A DNA stretch of 6,885 nucleotides. It comes from Microbacteriaceae bacterium. GTDB lineage: Bacteria > Actinomycetota > Actinomycetes > Actinomycetales > Microbacteriaceae. The DNA lies in contig CANGJO010000050.1 in assembly GCA_947454285.1 (NCBI GenBank), positions 1 through 6,885 of the forward strand. The letters are read 5' to 3'. This document shows positions 1 through 5,847 of this stretch, in pieces (the first letter of the stretch is position 1; each line of letters opens with the position of its first letter). The translations under genes and the position numbers were made by a program. The notes under the pieces were generated by a model. The model saw only the letters and a list, made by a program, of their open reading frames with translations. It was not told where the DNA came from and ran no database searches.

Positions 1-388
1 CTAGACCATAGATTTCGGAGCCAAGTGGCAGACCAAAAGTATTAGCCCAGGCAACCACAAGACCAACCACGATCGTGACCGAAAGGCAGATTGAGTACCA
101 AATTCTGCTGGCGAAAGCTGCTGTTAGAAACAAGGCCATGGCAGCACTCATGCCGCCGGCAACCGGAGACAGCCCTAACCAGATTTCAACAGCCGTGCCA
201 ATCACGGTCAGCGAAATACTAAGTGCAGGAATTTGAGCGGCAAACAGAATGGCCACCGCCAAAATTGCCGTAGTGATTAGAGCTGGAAAGCCCTGAGCAA
301 GTAGGTCAATGCCACCAAGGAAAAGTAGGGCAAAGGCGCTTAGCGCCGCGGAAGAGAGCCATCTATGGTCTTGGATCCAACGTATCAA
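1..388 (-). CDS. Membrane protein N-terminus, possibly a sensor histidine kinase (partial)
   Basis: An open frame of 129 codons runs without a stop from a TTG at 388-386 to the left window edge, so the C-terminal part is missing. I chose this start because a perfect GGAGG lies 5 nt upstream, and no ATG in this frame occurs before codon 80. The N-terminus is short and basic (MIRWIQDHRW). It is followed by about four or five hydrophobic segments, roughly residues 11-31, 34-51, 53-73, 79-94 and 98-118, with few charged residues between them. Segments ending in AAFASR then a Trp-rich hydrophobic stretch recall the multi-pass sensor regions of actinobacterial DesK/NarL-system histidine kinases. 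No kinase motif (H-box, HATPase) is inside the window, so that identity is inference; another integral membrane protein is possible. Its start is only 27 nt after the 3' end of the tRNA-Asn gene. I am confident that it is coding and membrane-spanning, and only moderately confident of the family. Confidence 0.68.
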   Translation of the reverse strand, partial: MIRWIQDHRWLSSAALSAFALLFLGGIDLLAQGFPALITTAILAVAILFAAQIPALSISLTVIGTAVEIWLGLSPVAGGMSAAMALFLTAAFASRIWYSICLSVTIVVGLVVAWANTFGLPLGSEIYGL

Positions 389-393
389 CGTGG

Positions 394-398
394 CCTCC
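394..398 (-). promoter_or_regulatory. Ribosome binding site that decides the TTG start
   Basis: On the minus strand GGAGG is followed by a 5-nt spacer (CCACG) and the TTG codon at 388-386. This is the best Shine-Dalgarno match seen at any gene start in the window, and it supports a non-ATG start for the membrane protein gene. Confidence 0.65.
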
Positions 399-415
399 AG
401 ATCATTGAAAAAGAG

Positions 416-491
416 TGGCTCCCCGGCTTGGACTCGAACCAAGAACCTATCGGTTAACAGCCGATTGCTCTGCCAATTGAGCTACCGAGGA
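416..491 (-). tRNA. tRNA-Asn (anticodon GUU)
   Basis: The minus strand folds into a standard 76-nt cloverleaf. The acceptor stem TCCTCGG (491-485) pairs with CCGGGGA through seven pairs including one T-G. The D stem is GCTC/GAGC with an AATTGGCA loop. The anticodon stem ATCGG/CCGAT encloses the loop CTGTTAA, and the GTT anticodon is at 458-456. The variable loop AGGTT has five bases. The T stem CTTGG/CCAAG carries the standard TTCGAGT loop. The discriminator is G, as usual for tRNA-Asn, and the 3' CCA (418-416) is genome-encoded. All stems are intact, so it should be functional, reading AAC and AAU codons. It lies downstream of the dnaG operon on the same strand and immediately upstream of the membrane protein gene, leaving almost no room for separate signals between them. 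A tRNA-Asn near dnaG is known in other actinobacteria such as mycobacteria (from memory). Confidence 0.97.
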
Positions 492-576
492 ATGTTGATT
501 TAGCAACTGGACTACATTACCAAAAATTTTGGCCCCAAAGGCTTGCTGACCCCGATTTTAGGGATTGGTGGGCTAT
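492..576 (-). promoter_or_regulatory. Intergenic region upstream of tRNA-Asn with an A/T-rich dyad (probable promoter region)
   Basis: This 85-nt stretch is the only sizeable noncoding gap before the tRNA on its strand, so a tRNA promoter, if separate from the operon, should be here. It contains the 13-bp perfect dyad CCAAAAATTTTGG at 520-532, about 29-41 nt upstream of the mature tRNA 5' end. It also has an overlapping GG/CC-rich arm at 531-539. A weak extended -10-like TGGTAATGT can be read on the minus strand next to the dyad, but I find no convincing -35 at normal spacing. The region is real. The promoter assignment is inference, and the dyad could instead be part of a termination signal or a protein-binding site. 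Confidence 0.35.
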
Positions 577-589
577 TTAGTAGCCCAAT
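564..589 (-). terminator. Bulged hairpin over the operon's last stop codon (candidate terminator, no U-tract)
   Basis: ATTGG (564-568) pairs with CCAAT (585-589), and GCTA (572-575) with TAGC (581-584), around a 5-nt loop. That makes a 9-bp stem with one 3-nt bulge; equivalently GGGCTA/TAGCCC form six uninterrupted pairs. The dehydrogenase stop codon (579-577) lies in the loop. A further distal pair, TGACCC (547-552) with GGGTCA (593-598), could close the structure. No run of U follows on the minus transcript, so this is not a canonical intrinsic terminator. It may terminate weakly, or serve as a 3'-end stabiliser or processing element between the operon and the tRNA. Confidence 0.35.
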
Positions 590-1485
590 TCAGGGTCAAC
601 TACCCCAACCAGCGGCTTGCCTTCGCCATAGGCCCGCACATTCTCACGAATGCGGTCAGAGAAGAGCCGCACCACTTGTTTGCGAGTATCCGCGGTGTGT
701 GGCGTGATGATGATGTTCTTGGCATCCCACAGCGGGTGACCATCCGGCAGCGGCTCGGGATCTGTCACGTCAACCGCAGCCCCCGCAATCACGTCATTAT
801 TTAGAGCACCGATAAGGTCTGCGGTGTGCACCATGGGGCCACGTGCAATGTTGACCAGGTACGCAGTTGGCTTCATCATGGCAAACTTCGACGCATCGAA
901 AAGGTATCGGGTTTCGTTTGTAAGCGCCGCAGCAAGTATTACTAAATCGGCCTTTGGAAGTTCTGCATCCAGCTGATCAAAAGCCAGGGTTTGATTGGCT
1001 CCTTGCATAGCCGCAGGATTTTTTCTGATCACGGTTACGTTGGCTCTGAAAGGAGCAAGCAATTTCAAAAGTTCCTCAGTGATGCCGCCACCGCCAAAAA
1101 TAAGCACGTTGCTGTCGTAAAGCGAATCAGCGAATTGTCTACCCCAAGTCTTGGTGACTACCCGCTCAGGAATCACGCGCATCATGGCGAGTGAAAGAGC
1201 TAGGGCGTGTTCCGCCACAGGTTCGCGATATGAACCCTTGGCAGAGGTGAACAAGATTGGTCGCTTAATAATGTCGGCAAAGGCATCCACACCGGCAAAT
1301 GGCAATTGCACCCATTCGATTTGTGGATTTTTATCAAGCATTTCGGCAAGTGCTTGTGGCTGCGAGTAATCCAACCAAATCAGAGCCTTGACGGTTGAAT
1401 CAATTGGAACTACTTGGGCCCCGGCTTCGACGGCGGCTTCAAGATATTCAGGAAAGGCCTTTGGCTCCATCGCAACTTGAATCAT
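577..1485 (-). CDS. D-isomer specific 2-hydroxyacid dehydrogenase, NAD(P)-binding
   Basis: This 302-residue protein belongs to the D-2-hydroxyacid dehydrogenase family, cytosolic enzymes that interconvert 2-keto acids and D-2-hydroxy acids with NAD(P)H. The conserved catalytic triad can be read: Arg215 in NIARGP, Glu244 in DPEPLPDGHPLWD and His263 in ITPHTA. The Rossmann nucleotide-binding loop is VLIFGGGGITEE (glycines 131-134). The third glycine of the usual GxGxxG is replaced by Thr136. Residues 1-100 and about 275-302 should form the discontinuous substrate domain, and about 101-270 the cofactor domain. It is slightly shorter than typical members (about 310-330), with no sign of truncation. 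The ATG is 2 nt after the dnaG stop, with only a weak AGGG (1498-1495) 9 nt upstream, so translation is probably coupled to dnaG. The substrate cannot be told from sequence; glyoxylate/hydroxypyruvate-like or phosphoglycerate-like roles are possible, but the protein is too short for the long SerA form with an ACT domain. Confidence 0.9.
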   Translation of the reverse strand: MIQVAMEPKAFPEYLEAAVEAGAQVVPIDSTVKALIWLDYSQPQALAEMLDKNPQIEWVQLPFAGVDAFADIIKRPILFTSAKGSYREPVAEHALALSLAMMRVIPERVVTKTWGRQFADSLYDSNVLIFGGGGITEELLKLLAPFRANVTVIRKNPAAMQGANQTLAFDQLDAELPKADLVILAAALTNETRYLFDASKFAMMKPTAYLVNIARGPMVHTADLIGALNNDVIAGAAVDVTDPEPLPDGHPLWDAKNIIITPHTADTRKQVVRLFSDRIRENVRAYGEGKPLVGVVDPELGY

Positions 1486-1487
1486 TT

Positions 1488-3359
1488 TTACAAGCCCTGC
1501 AGTTTTCTGCGTTCAGTTTCTAGTTCCACCAGCTCACGCTGAATCCGTGCGCTCTCTTGTGGATCTTCGGCAACATCGGTTCGGCGAAGCGCTGCCAATA
1601 GGTTTGCCTTTTCGTGAGCAAGTGCGTTTACCAATGCTCTGGCGACCACGCCCTGGCCGTAGCGAATCAAGTCGGCATCGTTGTTTGCTGGCAGAGCCTG
1701 TGCGGCAATTGAGCGAAGCAGCGAGTGCAGCTCTGCCGGAGTTGAACCACCAATCACATTCAGCCAATCCGATGAACCATGCGAAACCAGGCTGGTACCA
1801 ATGGCCTCAAGAATTGCGTTGTGTGCTGGTGCGCTAAAACCATCTCGAACAATTCGAATCAATTGCTCCTGCGAATAAGAACTTGGCACCTGCACAAGCA
1901 CCTCAAGAACTTGGCGTTCAAACCTAGTGATTGGGTCCGCAAGATTAGGCAGCGCAAATTCAGATTCCGGTTGGGTTTCCTGCTCTTCGGAAGGTGCGGG
2001 TGCATCGCGACGCATATCTTTAACGGCGTCGGCGCGAGTCTCTTTACCTGCTGCATCAACCAGAGCAGCAACCTCGTTGCCATCTAGGTTTACCCAACCG
2101 GCGAGTTCACGAATATACGCCGGGCGCATCGCAGAGTCGCGAATCGTGGCAACCACAGGTGCGGCCGCACGAGCAGCTCCTACCCTGCCCTCGATGGTTG
2201 CAAGATCAAACTTGCCAATTTTTTGCTTGATGGCAAATTCAAAAAGCGGCTTCTTGTTTTCAATCATCAAGCGAACAGCTTCGTCACCCTTTTGACTGCG
2301 CAGGTCACAAGGATCTAATCCGTCCGGGCCAACTGCAACAAAGGTTTGCGCCGAGAATTTGTGCGAGTCGTTGAACGCACGCATTGCGGCCTTTTGGCCA
2401 GCGGCATCGGGGTCAAAGGTAAAGATCACTTCTGCCGGGGTGTCTTTCTCGGCAGACAGCATGCGGTTCAGAATGCGAATGTGCTCGTCACCGAAAGCCG
2501 TTCCGCAGGTGGCCACCGCGGTGGTAATGCCGGCAAGGTGGCACGCCATCACATCTGTGTAGCCCTCGACCACAACAACGCGTTGCTGCTTAGAGATATC
2601 CTTCTTGGCCAAATCAAGACCATAAAGCACCGATGACTTGTGATACACCAGAGTGTCACTGCTGTTTAGGTACTTTGGGCCCTGGTCATCGTCAAACAGT
2701 TTTCGCGCACCAAAGCCAATGACCTGACTGGCGGCATCGCGAATCGGCCAAATCAAACGTCCACGGAACTTGTCGTAGGCGCCGCGATCGCTCTTGGTTG
2801 CCAGCCCTGCGGTAACCAATTCTTCAATCGTGAAGCCAAGTTTCTTCAGGTGATCGGTGAGATTGCTCCAGCCTTTGGGCGCAAAGCCCACACCAAAGAG
2901 ATCCGCCGCAGCCTTGTCGAAGCCACGCCCCTTTAGGAAGTCGCGGCCAGGAATTGCTTCGTCGGTCATCAGTTGTGACTGGTAAAAAGCTGCTGCAGCG
3001 GTGTTGGCCTCAAGAATTCGCGAGCGTTGACCCTGATCCTGTGCCGGGCCGCCATCTTCGTAGGTCAGTTCAAAGCCAACTCGTGCCGCAAGCTTTTCAA
3101 CCGCTTCATAGAAGCTGATTGATTCCATTTGCTGAAGAAACTTATAGACGTCGCCACCCTCGCCACAACCAAAGCAGTGGTAGAAACCCTGCATTGGGCG
3201 AACGTTAAAAGAAGGTGACTTCTCGTCGTGAAATGGGCAAAGACCCTTGAGCGATCCAACGCTGGCGTTTTTTAGTGAGACGTACTCGCCCACTACATCG
3301 GCGATGTTTACGCGAGATTTGACCTCTTCAATGTCTCGCGCCCTGATTTTCCCCGCCAT
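1488..3359 (-). CDS. dnaG: DNA primase DnaG
   Basis: DnaG synthesises the short RNA primers used at the replication fork. At 623 residues it has a normal length for actinobacterial primases. An N-terminal CHC2 zinc-binding domain has the ligands Cys41, His44, Cys62 and Cys65, with the conserved CPFHDEKSPSF and HCFGCGEGGD around them. The catalytic core follows: the primase-specific region includes DKFRGRLIWPI (197-207) and KYLNSSDT (229-236). The TOPRIM domain has EGYTD (265-269, Glu265) and FDPDAAG (315-321, acidic Asp316 and Asp318), which bind metal. A charged, low-conservation linker around 440-470 leads to an alpha-helical C-terminal domain (about 471-623), expected to bind the replicative helicase DnaB. 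The ATG is supported by an AGGA 8 nt upstream and by agreement of the N-terminus with other actinobacterial primases. It follows dgt by 31 nt and precedes the dehydrogenase by 2 nt. All key residues are present, and identification is essentially certain. Confidence 0.98.
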   Translation of the reverse strand: MAGKIRARDIEEVKSRVNIADVVGEYVSLKNASVGSLKGLCPFHDEKSPSFNVRPMQGFYHCFGCGEGGDVYKFLQQMESISFYEAVEKLAARVGFELTYEDGGPAQDQGQRSRILEANTAAAAFYQSQLMTDEAIPGRDFLKGRGFDKAAADLFGVGFAPKGWSNLTDHLKKLGFTIEELVTAGLATKSDRGAYDKFRGRLIWPIRDAASQVIGFGARKLFDDDQGPKYLNSSDTLVYHKSSVLYGLDLAKKDISKQQRVVVVEGYTDVMACHLAGITTAVATCGTAFGDEHIRILNRMLSAEKDTPAEVIFTFDPDAAGQKAAMRAFNDSHKFSAQTFVAVGPDGLDPCDLRSQKGDEAVRLMIENKKPLFEFAIKQKIGKFDLATIEGRVGAARAAAPVVATIRDSAMRPAYIRELAGWVNLDGNEVAALVDAAGKETRADAVKDMRRDAPAPSEEQETQPESEFALPNLADPITRFERQVLEVLVQVPSSYSQEQLIRIVRDGFSAPAHNAILEAIGTSLVSHGSSDWLNVIGGSTPAELHSLLRSIAAQALPANNDADLIRYGQGVVARALVNALAHEKANLLAALRRTDVAEDPQESARIQRELVELETERRKLQGL

Positions 3360-3367
3360 GGCTCTTA

Positions 3368-3371
3368 TCCT
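3368..3371 (-). promoter_or_regulatory. Ribosome binding site of dnaG
   Basis: AGGA on the minus strand stands 8 nt before the dnaG ATG, within the 31-nt gap after dgt and next to a CCTAGG palindrome (3369-3374). The gap is too short to show a clear promoter, but dnaG has its own recognisable site, unlike dgt and dusB. Confidence 0.45.
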
Positions 3372-3390
3372 AGGCTTTCGCTGCGTGCCA

Positions 3391-4665
3391 TTAGAAAGAC
3401 GGCCCTTTGACGACTAGTCGGTTGTGCATGGTGATTGCACTTTGGTCGGTCAACGATGCCACCTGGTCAACCACCACGCGACGCTTTTCAGCATCGGTGT
3501 TGGCCTTACCCCAGGCAGCGGTGCAGTAAACATCCAAGTTTTCACCGTTAGAGGCCAAAATGGCATCGGCTAGTTCAGCAAGCAGCTCGCGCTGCCATTC
3601 GTAGATTGGTCGGCGTGATTCGTGTGACATCAGGAATGCCGAGACAATGCCTTTGAGCACTGCAATCTCAGCCTTCACATTTGCTGGTACTTCAATGCGA
3701 GCTCCGTATCGGGTCATAGATTCACTATTGGACGCATCAACAATTGCCGCAATGGTCTGACTTACAAAGCGTCCAATCAAATCACTGGCCAAATTCTTTA
3801 GGCTGCCAAGCATTGCCGGTGTGCGCTCAAACCTGATTGGCCAATTAGGCAACGCCTGCAAATTGTTTAGCGCCTCGGCCAAAACAGGCTTGGAATAAAC
3901 ACCAACATTCCATTCACTAATTTTTTCTAGCAACTCTTCTTCTGCGGCAGAGTCGGCAAGCTCTTCAAGTTTGATGTAACCAGAGACAATCGCATCTTCA
4001 AAGTCGTGCACTGAGTACGCAACATCGTCAGAGAAATCCATGACCTGAGCTTCAACACTCTTTACTCGGCTTGGCGCACCAATTCGCATCCAGTTGTAAA
4101 TCTCTAGGTCGTCGTCGTAAACACCAAACTTGATTGAGTGCTCGCGCATTTCGCCGGCTTCACCCAGCGACCATGGATACTTACAAGCTGCATCAAGACT
4201 TGCACGCGTTAAGTTCAAACCAACGCTGGTGCCATCGGCCAGAAAAACCTTTGGTTCAATGCGAGTTAGCAGTCGCAGGGTTTGCGCGTTGCCTTCGAAA
4301 CCACCAATACCTGCGGCCCAATCGTTCAGGCCCTTCTCGCCATTGTGACCAAACGGTGGGTGACCTAGGTCGTGAGCCAAACAGGCCATGTCAACGATGT
4401 CTGCATTTAAACCAAGATCGATTGCCATTTCGCGCCCAATCTGCGCAACCTCTAGAGAGTGAGTCAATCGAGTACGAGCGAAGTCACCGCCACTAGGTGA
4501 AAGCACCTGAGTCTTGGCACCAAGGCGACGAAGAGCTGATGAGTGCAAGACACGTGCGCGATCGCGAGCAAATTCACCACGCTGTGACTTACCGGTTCGC
4601 GTCTCAGGCAGGAAACGCTCGCGGTCAAAATCGGTGTAGCCAAGTTCTAAAGAATTTCTTTCCAT
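3391..4665 (-). CDS. dgt: Deoxyguanosinetriphosphate triphosphohydrolase-like HD protein
   Basis: This 424-residue HD-superfamily phosphohydrolase is of the Dgt type, which cleaves dNTPs (classically dGTP) to deoxynucleoside and triphosphate and so affects the dNTP pool. The metal-binding residues are visible: His69 in RTRLTHSLEVAQ, His98-Asp99 in LAHDLGHPPFGHNGE, and Asp213/Asp214 in MDFSDDVAYSVHD. Further Dgt signatures are FARDRARVLHSSALRRL (32-48), FEGNAQTLRLLT (123-134) and LNLTRASLDA (150-159). The C-terminal helical region ends in RVVVDQVASLTD (396-407), as in actinobacterial homologues. Length and motif order are complete. The ATG shares one base with the dusB stop codon (TAATG at 4667-4663) and has no good Shine-Dalgarno sequence, so it probably depends on coupling to dusB. 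It is followed by dnaG. Homologues of this branch are often annotated only as 'dGTPase-like', so the preferred nucleotide and allosteric activation are not certain. Confidence 0.95.
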   Translation of the reverse strand: MERNSLELGYTDFDRERFLPETRTGKSQRGEFARDRARVLHSSALRRLGAKTQVLSPSGGDFARTRLTHSLEVAQIGREMAIDLGLNADIVDMACLAHDLGHPPFGHNGEKGLNDWAAGIGGFEGNAQTLRLLTRIEPKVFLADGTSVGLNLTRASLDAACKYPWSLGEAGEMREHSIKFGVYDDDLEIYNWMRIGAPSRVKSVEAQVMDFSDDVAYSVHDFEDAIVSGYIKLEELADSAAEEELLEKISEWNVGVYSKPVLAEALNNLQALPNWPIRFERTPAMLGSLKNLASDLIGRFVSQTIAAIVDASNSESMTRYGARIEVPANVKAEIAVLKGIVSAFLMSHESRRPIYEWQRELLAELADAILASNGENLDVYCTAAWGKANTDAEKRRVVVDQVASLTDQSAITMHNRLVVKGPSF

Positions 4666-5843
4666 TAGCCGCCAGACACTCCCAGCTCTGCTTCTTGAAG
4701 TACCTTGCGCTGATCGCCAACCAGTTCACGTGACTGCAACCAGTTCTCCGGGAGTGCACAAATCTTTGCGCCGCCAAGACGACCACGCGGACCCTCTGCT
4801 TCTTCACCCGGATATGGTTGCGAACGATCTAGCGTTCCAAGAATTTCATCCATGTGTTCCAGTGACTCAACCTGAGAAAGCGCGGCGCGGAACTCTCCGC
4901 CAACCGGGTAGCCCTTGAAGTACCAGGCTACGTGCTTGCGAATATCGCGACAGGCGTGCATCTCGCTCTCGAAGAATTCAACCAGCAATTCAGCGTGGCG
5001 CTTGAAGGCATCGGCAACTTCACCAAGGCTTGGTTGAATCGGATTAATCGCGGCATCTGAATTTGGGTTGCGCAGATACTCATCAAAAGCGGCTTGCAGG
5101 TCGCCAAACAGCCAAGGTCTGCCTAGGCAACCGCGACCAACCACGACGCCATCTACCCCGGTCTCGCGCATCATTCGAATTGCATCACCGGCAGACCAGA
5201 TGTCACCGTTGCCAAGTACCTGCACATCTGGCAGGGCCTCACGAAGCTTGGCGATTGCCGACCAGTCGGCTTGGCCAGAGTAGTAATCGGCAGCTGTTCT
5301 GCCGTGCAGGGCAATTGCGGTTACTCCCGCATCGCGCGCAGCCTTACCGGCTTCAATGTAGGTGAGGTGATCGGCATCAATGCCCTTGCGCATCTTGATG
5401 GTCAACGGGATTTCACCGGCAGCCTTTACCGCTGCATTAACGATTGAACTAAATAGATCTTGCTTCCATGGCAAGGCGGCGCCGCCACCTTTGCGAGTCA
5501 CCTTTGGAACCGGGCAACCAAAATTCAAATCGATGTGATCGGCACGATTCTCGGCCACCAACATGGTCACTGCTTCGGCGATTGTTTTTGGATCAACGCC
5601 ATAGAGCTGAACCGAACGAACTTCCTCTGATGGGTGATGCCCTACCAAGCGAAGCGATTCTTCGGTGCGTTCAACGAGCGCACGAGAAGTAACCATTTCG
5701 GAAACATACAGACCGCCACCAAACTCACGGCAGAGTCTTCGGAAAGCGGTGTTGGTAATACCCGCCATTGGCGCAAGCACAACCGGCGTTGCGATGGCGA
5801 TCTTGCCATACTGCAACGCTGGTTTAGTGCTGGCCAAAGTCAT
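4665..5843 (-). CDS. dusB: tRNA-dihydrouridine synthase, DusB-like
   Basis: An FMN-dependent enzyme that reduces specific uridines in the tRNA D-loop to dihydrouridine with NAD(P)H, 392 residues long. The TIM-barrel FMN and active-site motifs are in order: VLAPMAGITN (22-31), the catalytic Cys110 in DLNFGCPVPKVTRKGGGAAL (105-124), KMRKG (150-154), HGRTA (180-184), GNGDI (211-215), and the phosphate-binding GVVVGRGCLGRPWLF (232-246). The helical tRNA-recognition region follows (about 280-345). The last 50 residues (from PYPGEEAEGPRGR) extend beyond the E. coli DusB length of about 320; I recall a similar tail in actinobacterial homologues. The ATG lies 4 nt after the glyS stop without a recognisable Shine-Dalgarno sequence, and the stop overlaps the dgt start. 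Its coupling to glyS fits a shared tRNA theme. The Dus family is certain; the DusB subfamily and the target uridine are inferred from the motifs. Confidence 0.94.
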   Translation of the reverse strand: MTLASTKPALQYGKIAIATPVVLAPMAGITNTAFRRLCREFGGGLYVSEMVTSRALVERTEESLRLVGHHPSEEVRSVQLYGVDPKTIAEAVTMLVAENRADHIDLNFGCPVPKVTRKGGGAALPWKQDLFSSIVNAAVKAAGEIPLTIKMRKGIDADHLTYIEAGKAARDAGVTAIALHGRTAADYYSGQADWSAIAKLREALPDVQVLGNGDIWSAGDAIRMMRETGVDGVVVGRGCLGRPWLFGDLQAAFDEYLRNPNSDAAINPIQPSLGEVADAFKRHAELLVEFFESEMHACRDIRKHVAWYFKGYPVGGEFRAALSQVESLEHMDEILGTLDRSQPYPGEEAEGPRGRLGGAKICALPENWLQSRELVGDQRKVLQEAELGVSGG

Positions 5844-5847
5844 TGAT

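Noticed and set aside
416..491. tRNA-Asn as an integration (att) site
   Set aside because: tRNA genes are common integration targets, but no integrase gene or repeated tRNA 3' segment is present in the window.
309..503. 64-codon plus-strand open frame
   Set aside because: It runs through the tRNA-Asn gene in antisense and overlaps the start of the membrane protein gene; it has no family resemblance.
498..540. Clear sigma-70 promoter for tRNA-Asn
   Set aside because: The -10-like hexamers are weak and no TTGACA-like element stands at 16-18 nt, so no specific promoter is called.
564..589. Strong intrinsic terminator
   Set aside because: The hairpin is real but no U-tract follows on the minus transcript, so it is listed only as a low-confidence candidate.
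1547..2295. Several plus-strand open frames of 65-122 codons opposite dnaG
   Set aside because: They lie antisense to conserved primase coding sequence, have Ser/Arg/Ala-rich shadow composition and no recognisable domains.
4134..4496. 120-codon plus-strand open frame opposite dgt
   Set aside because: It is antisense to the conserved HD region of dgt, whose motifs explain the sequence; the translation is rich in Arg, His, Pro and Cys, typical of a shadow frame.
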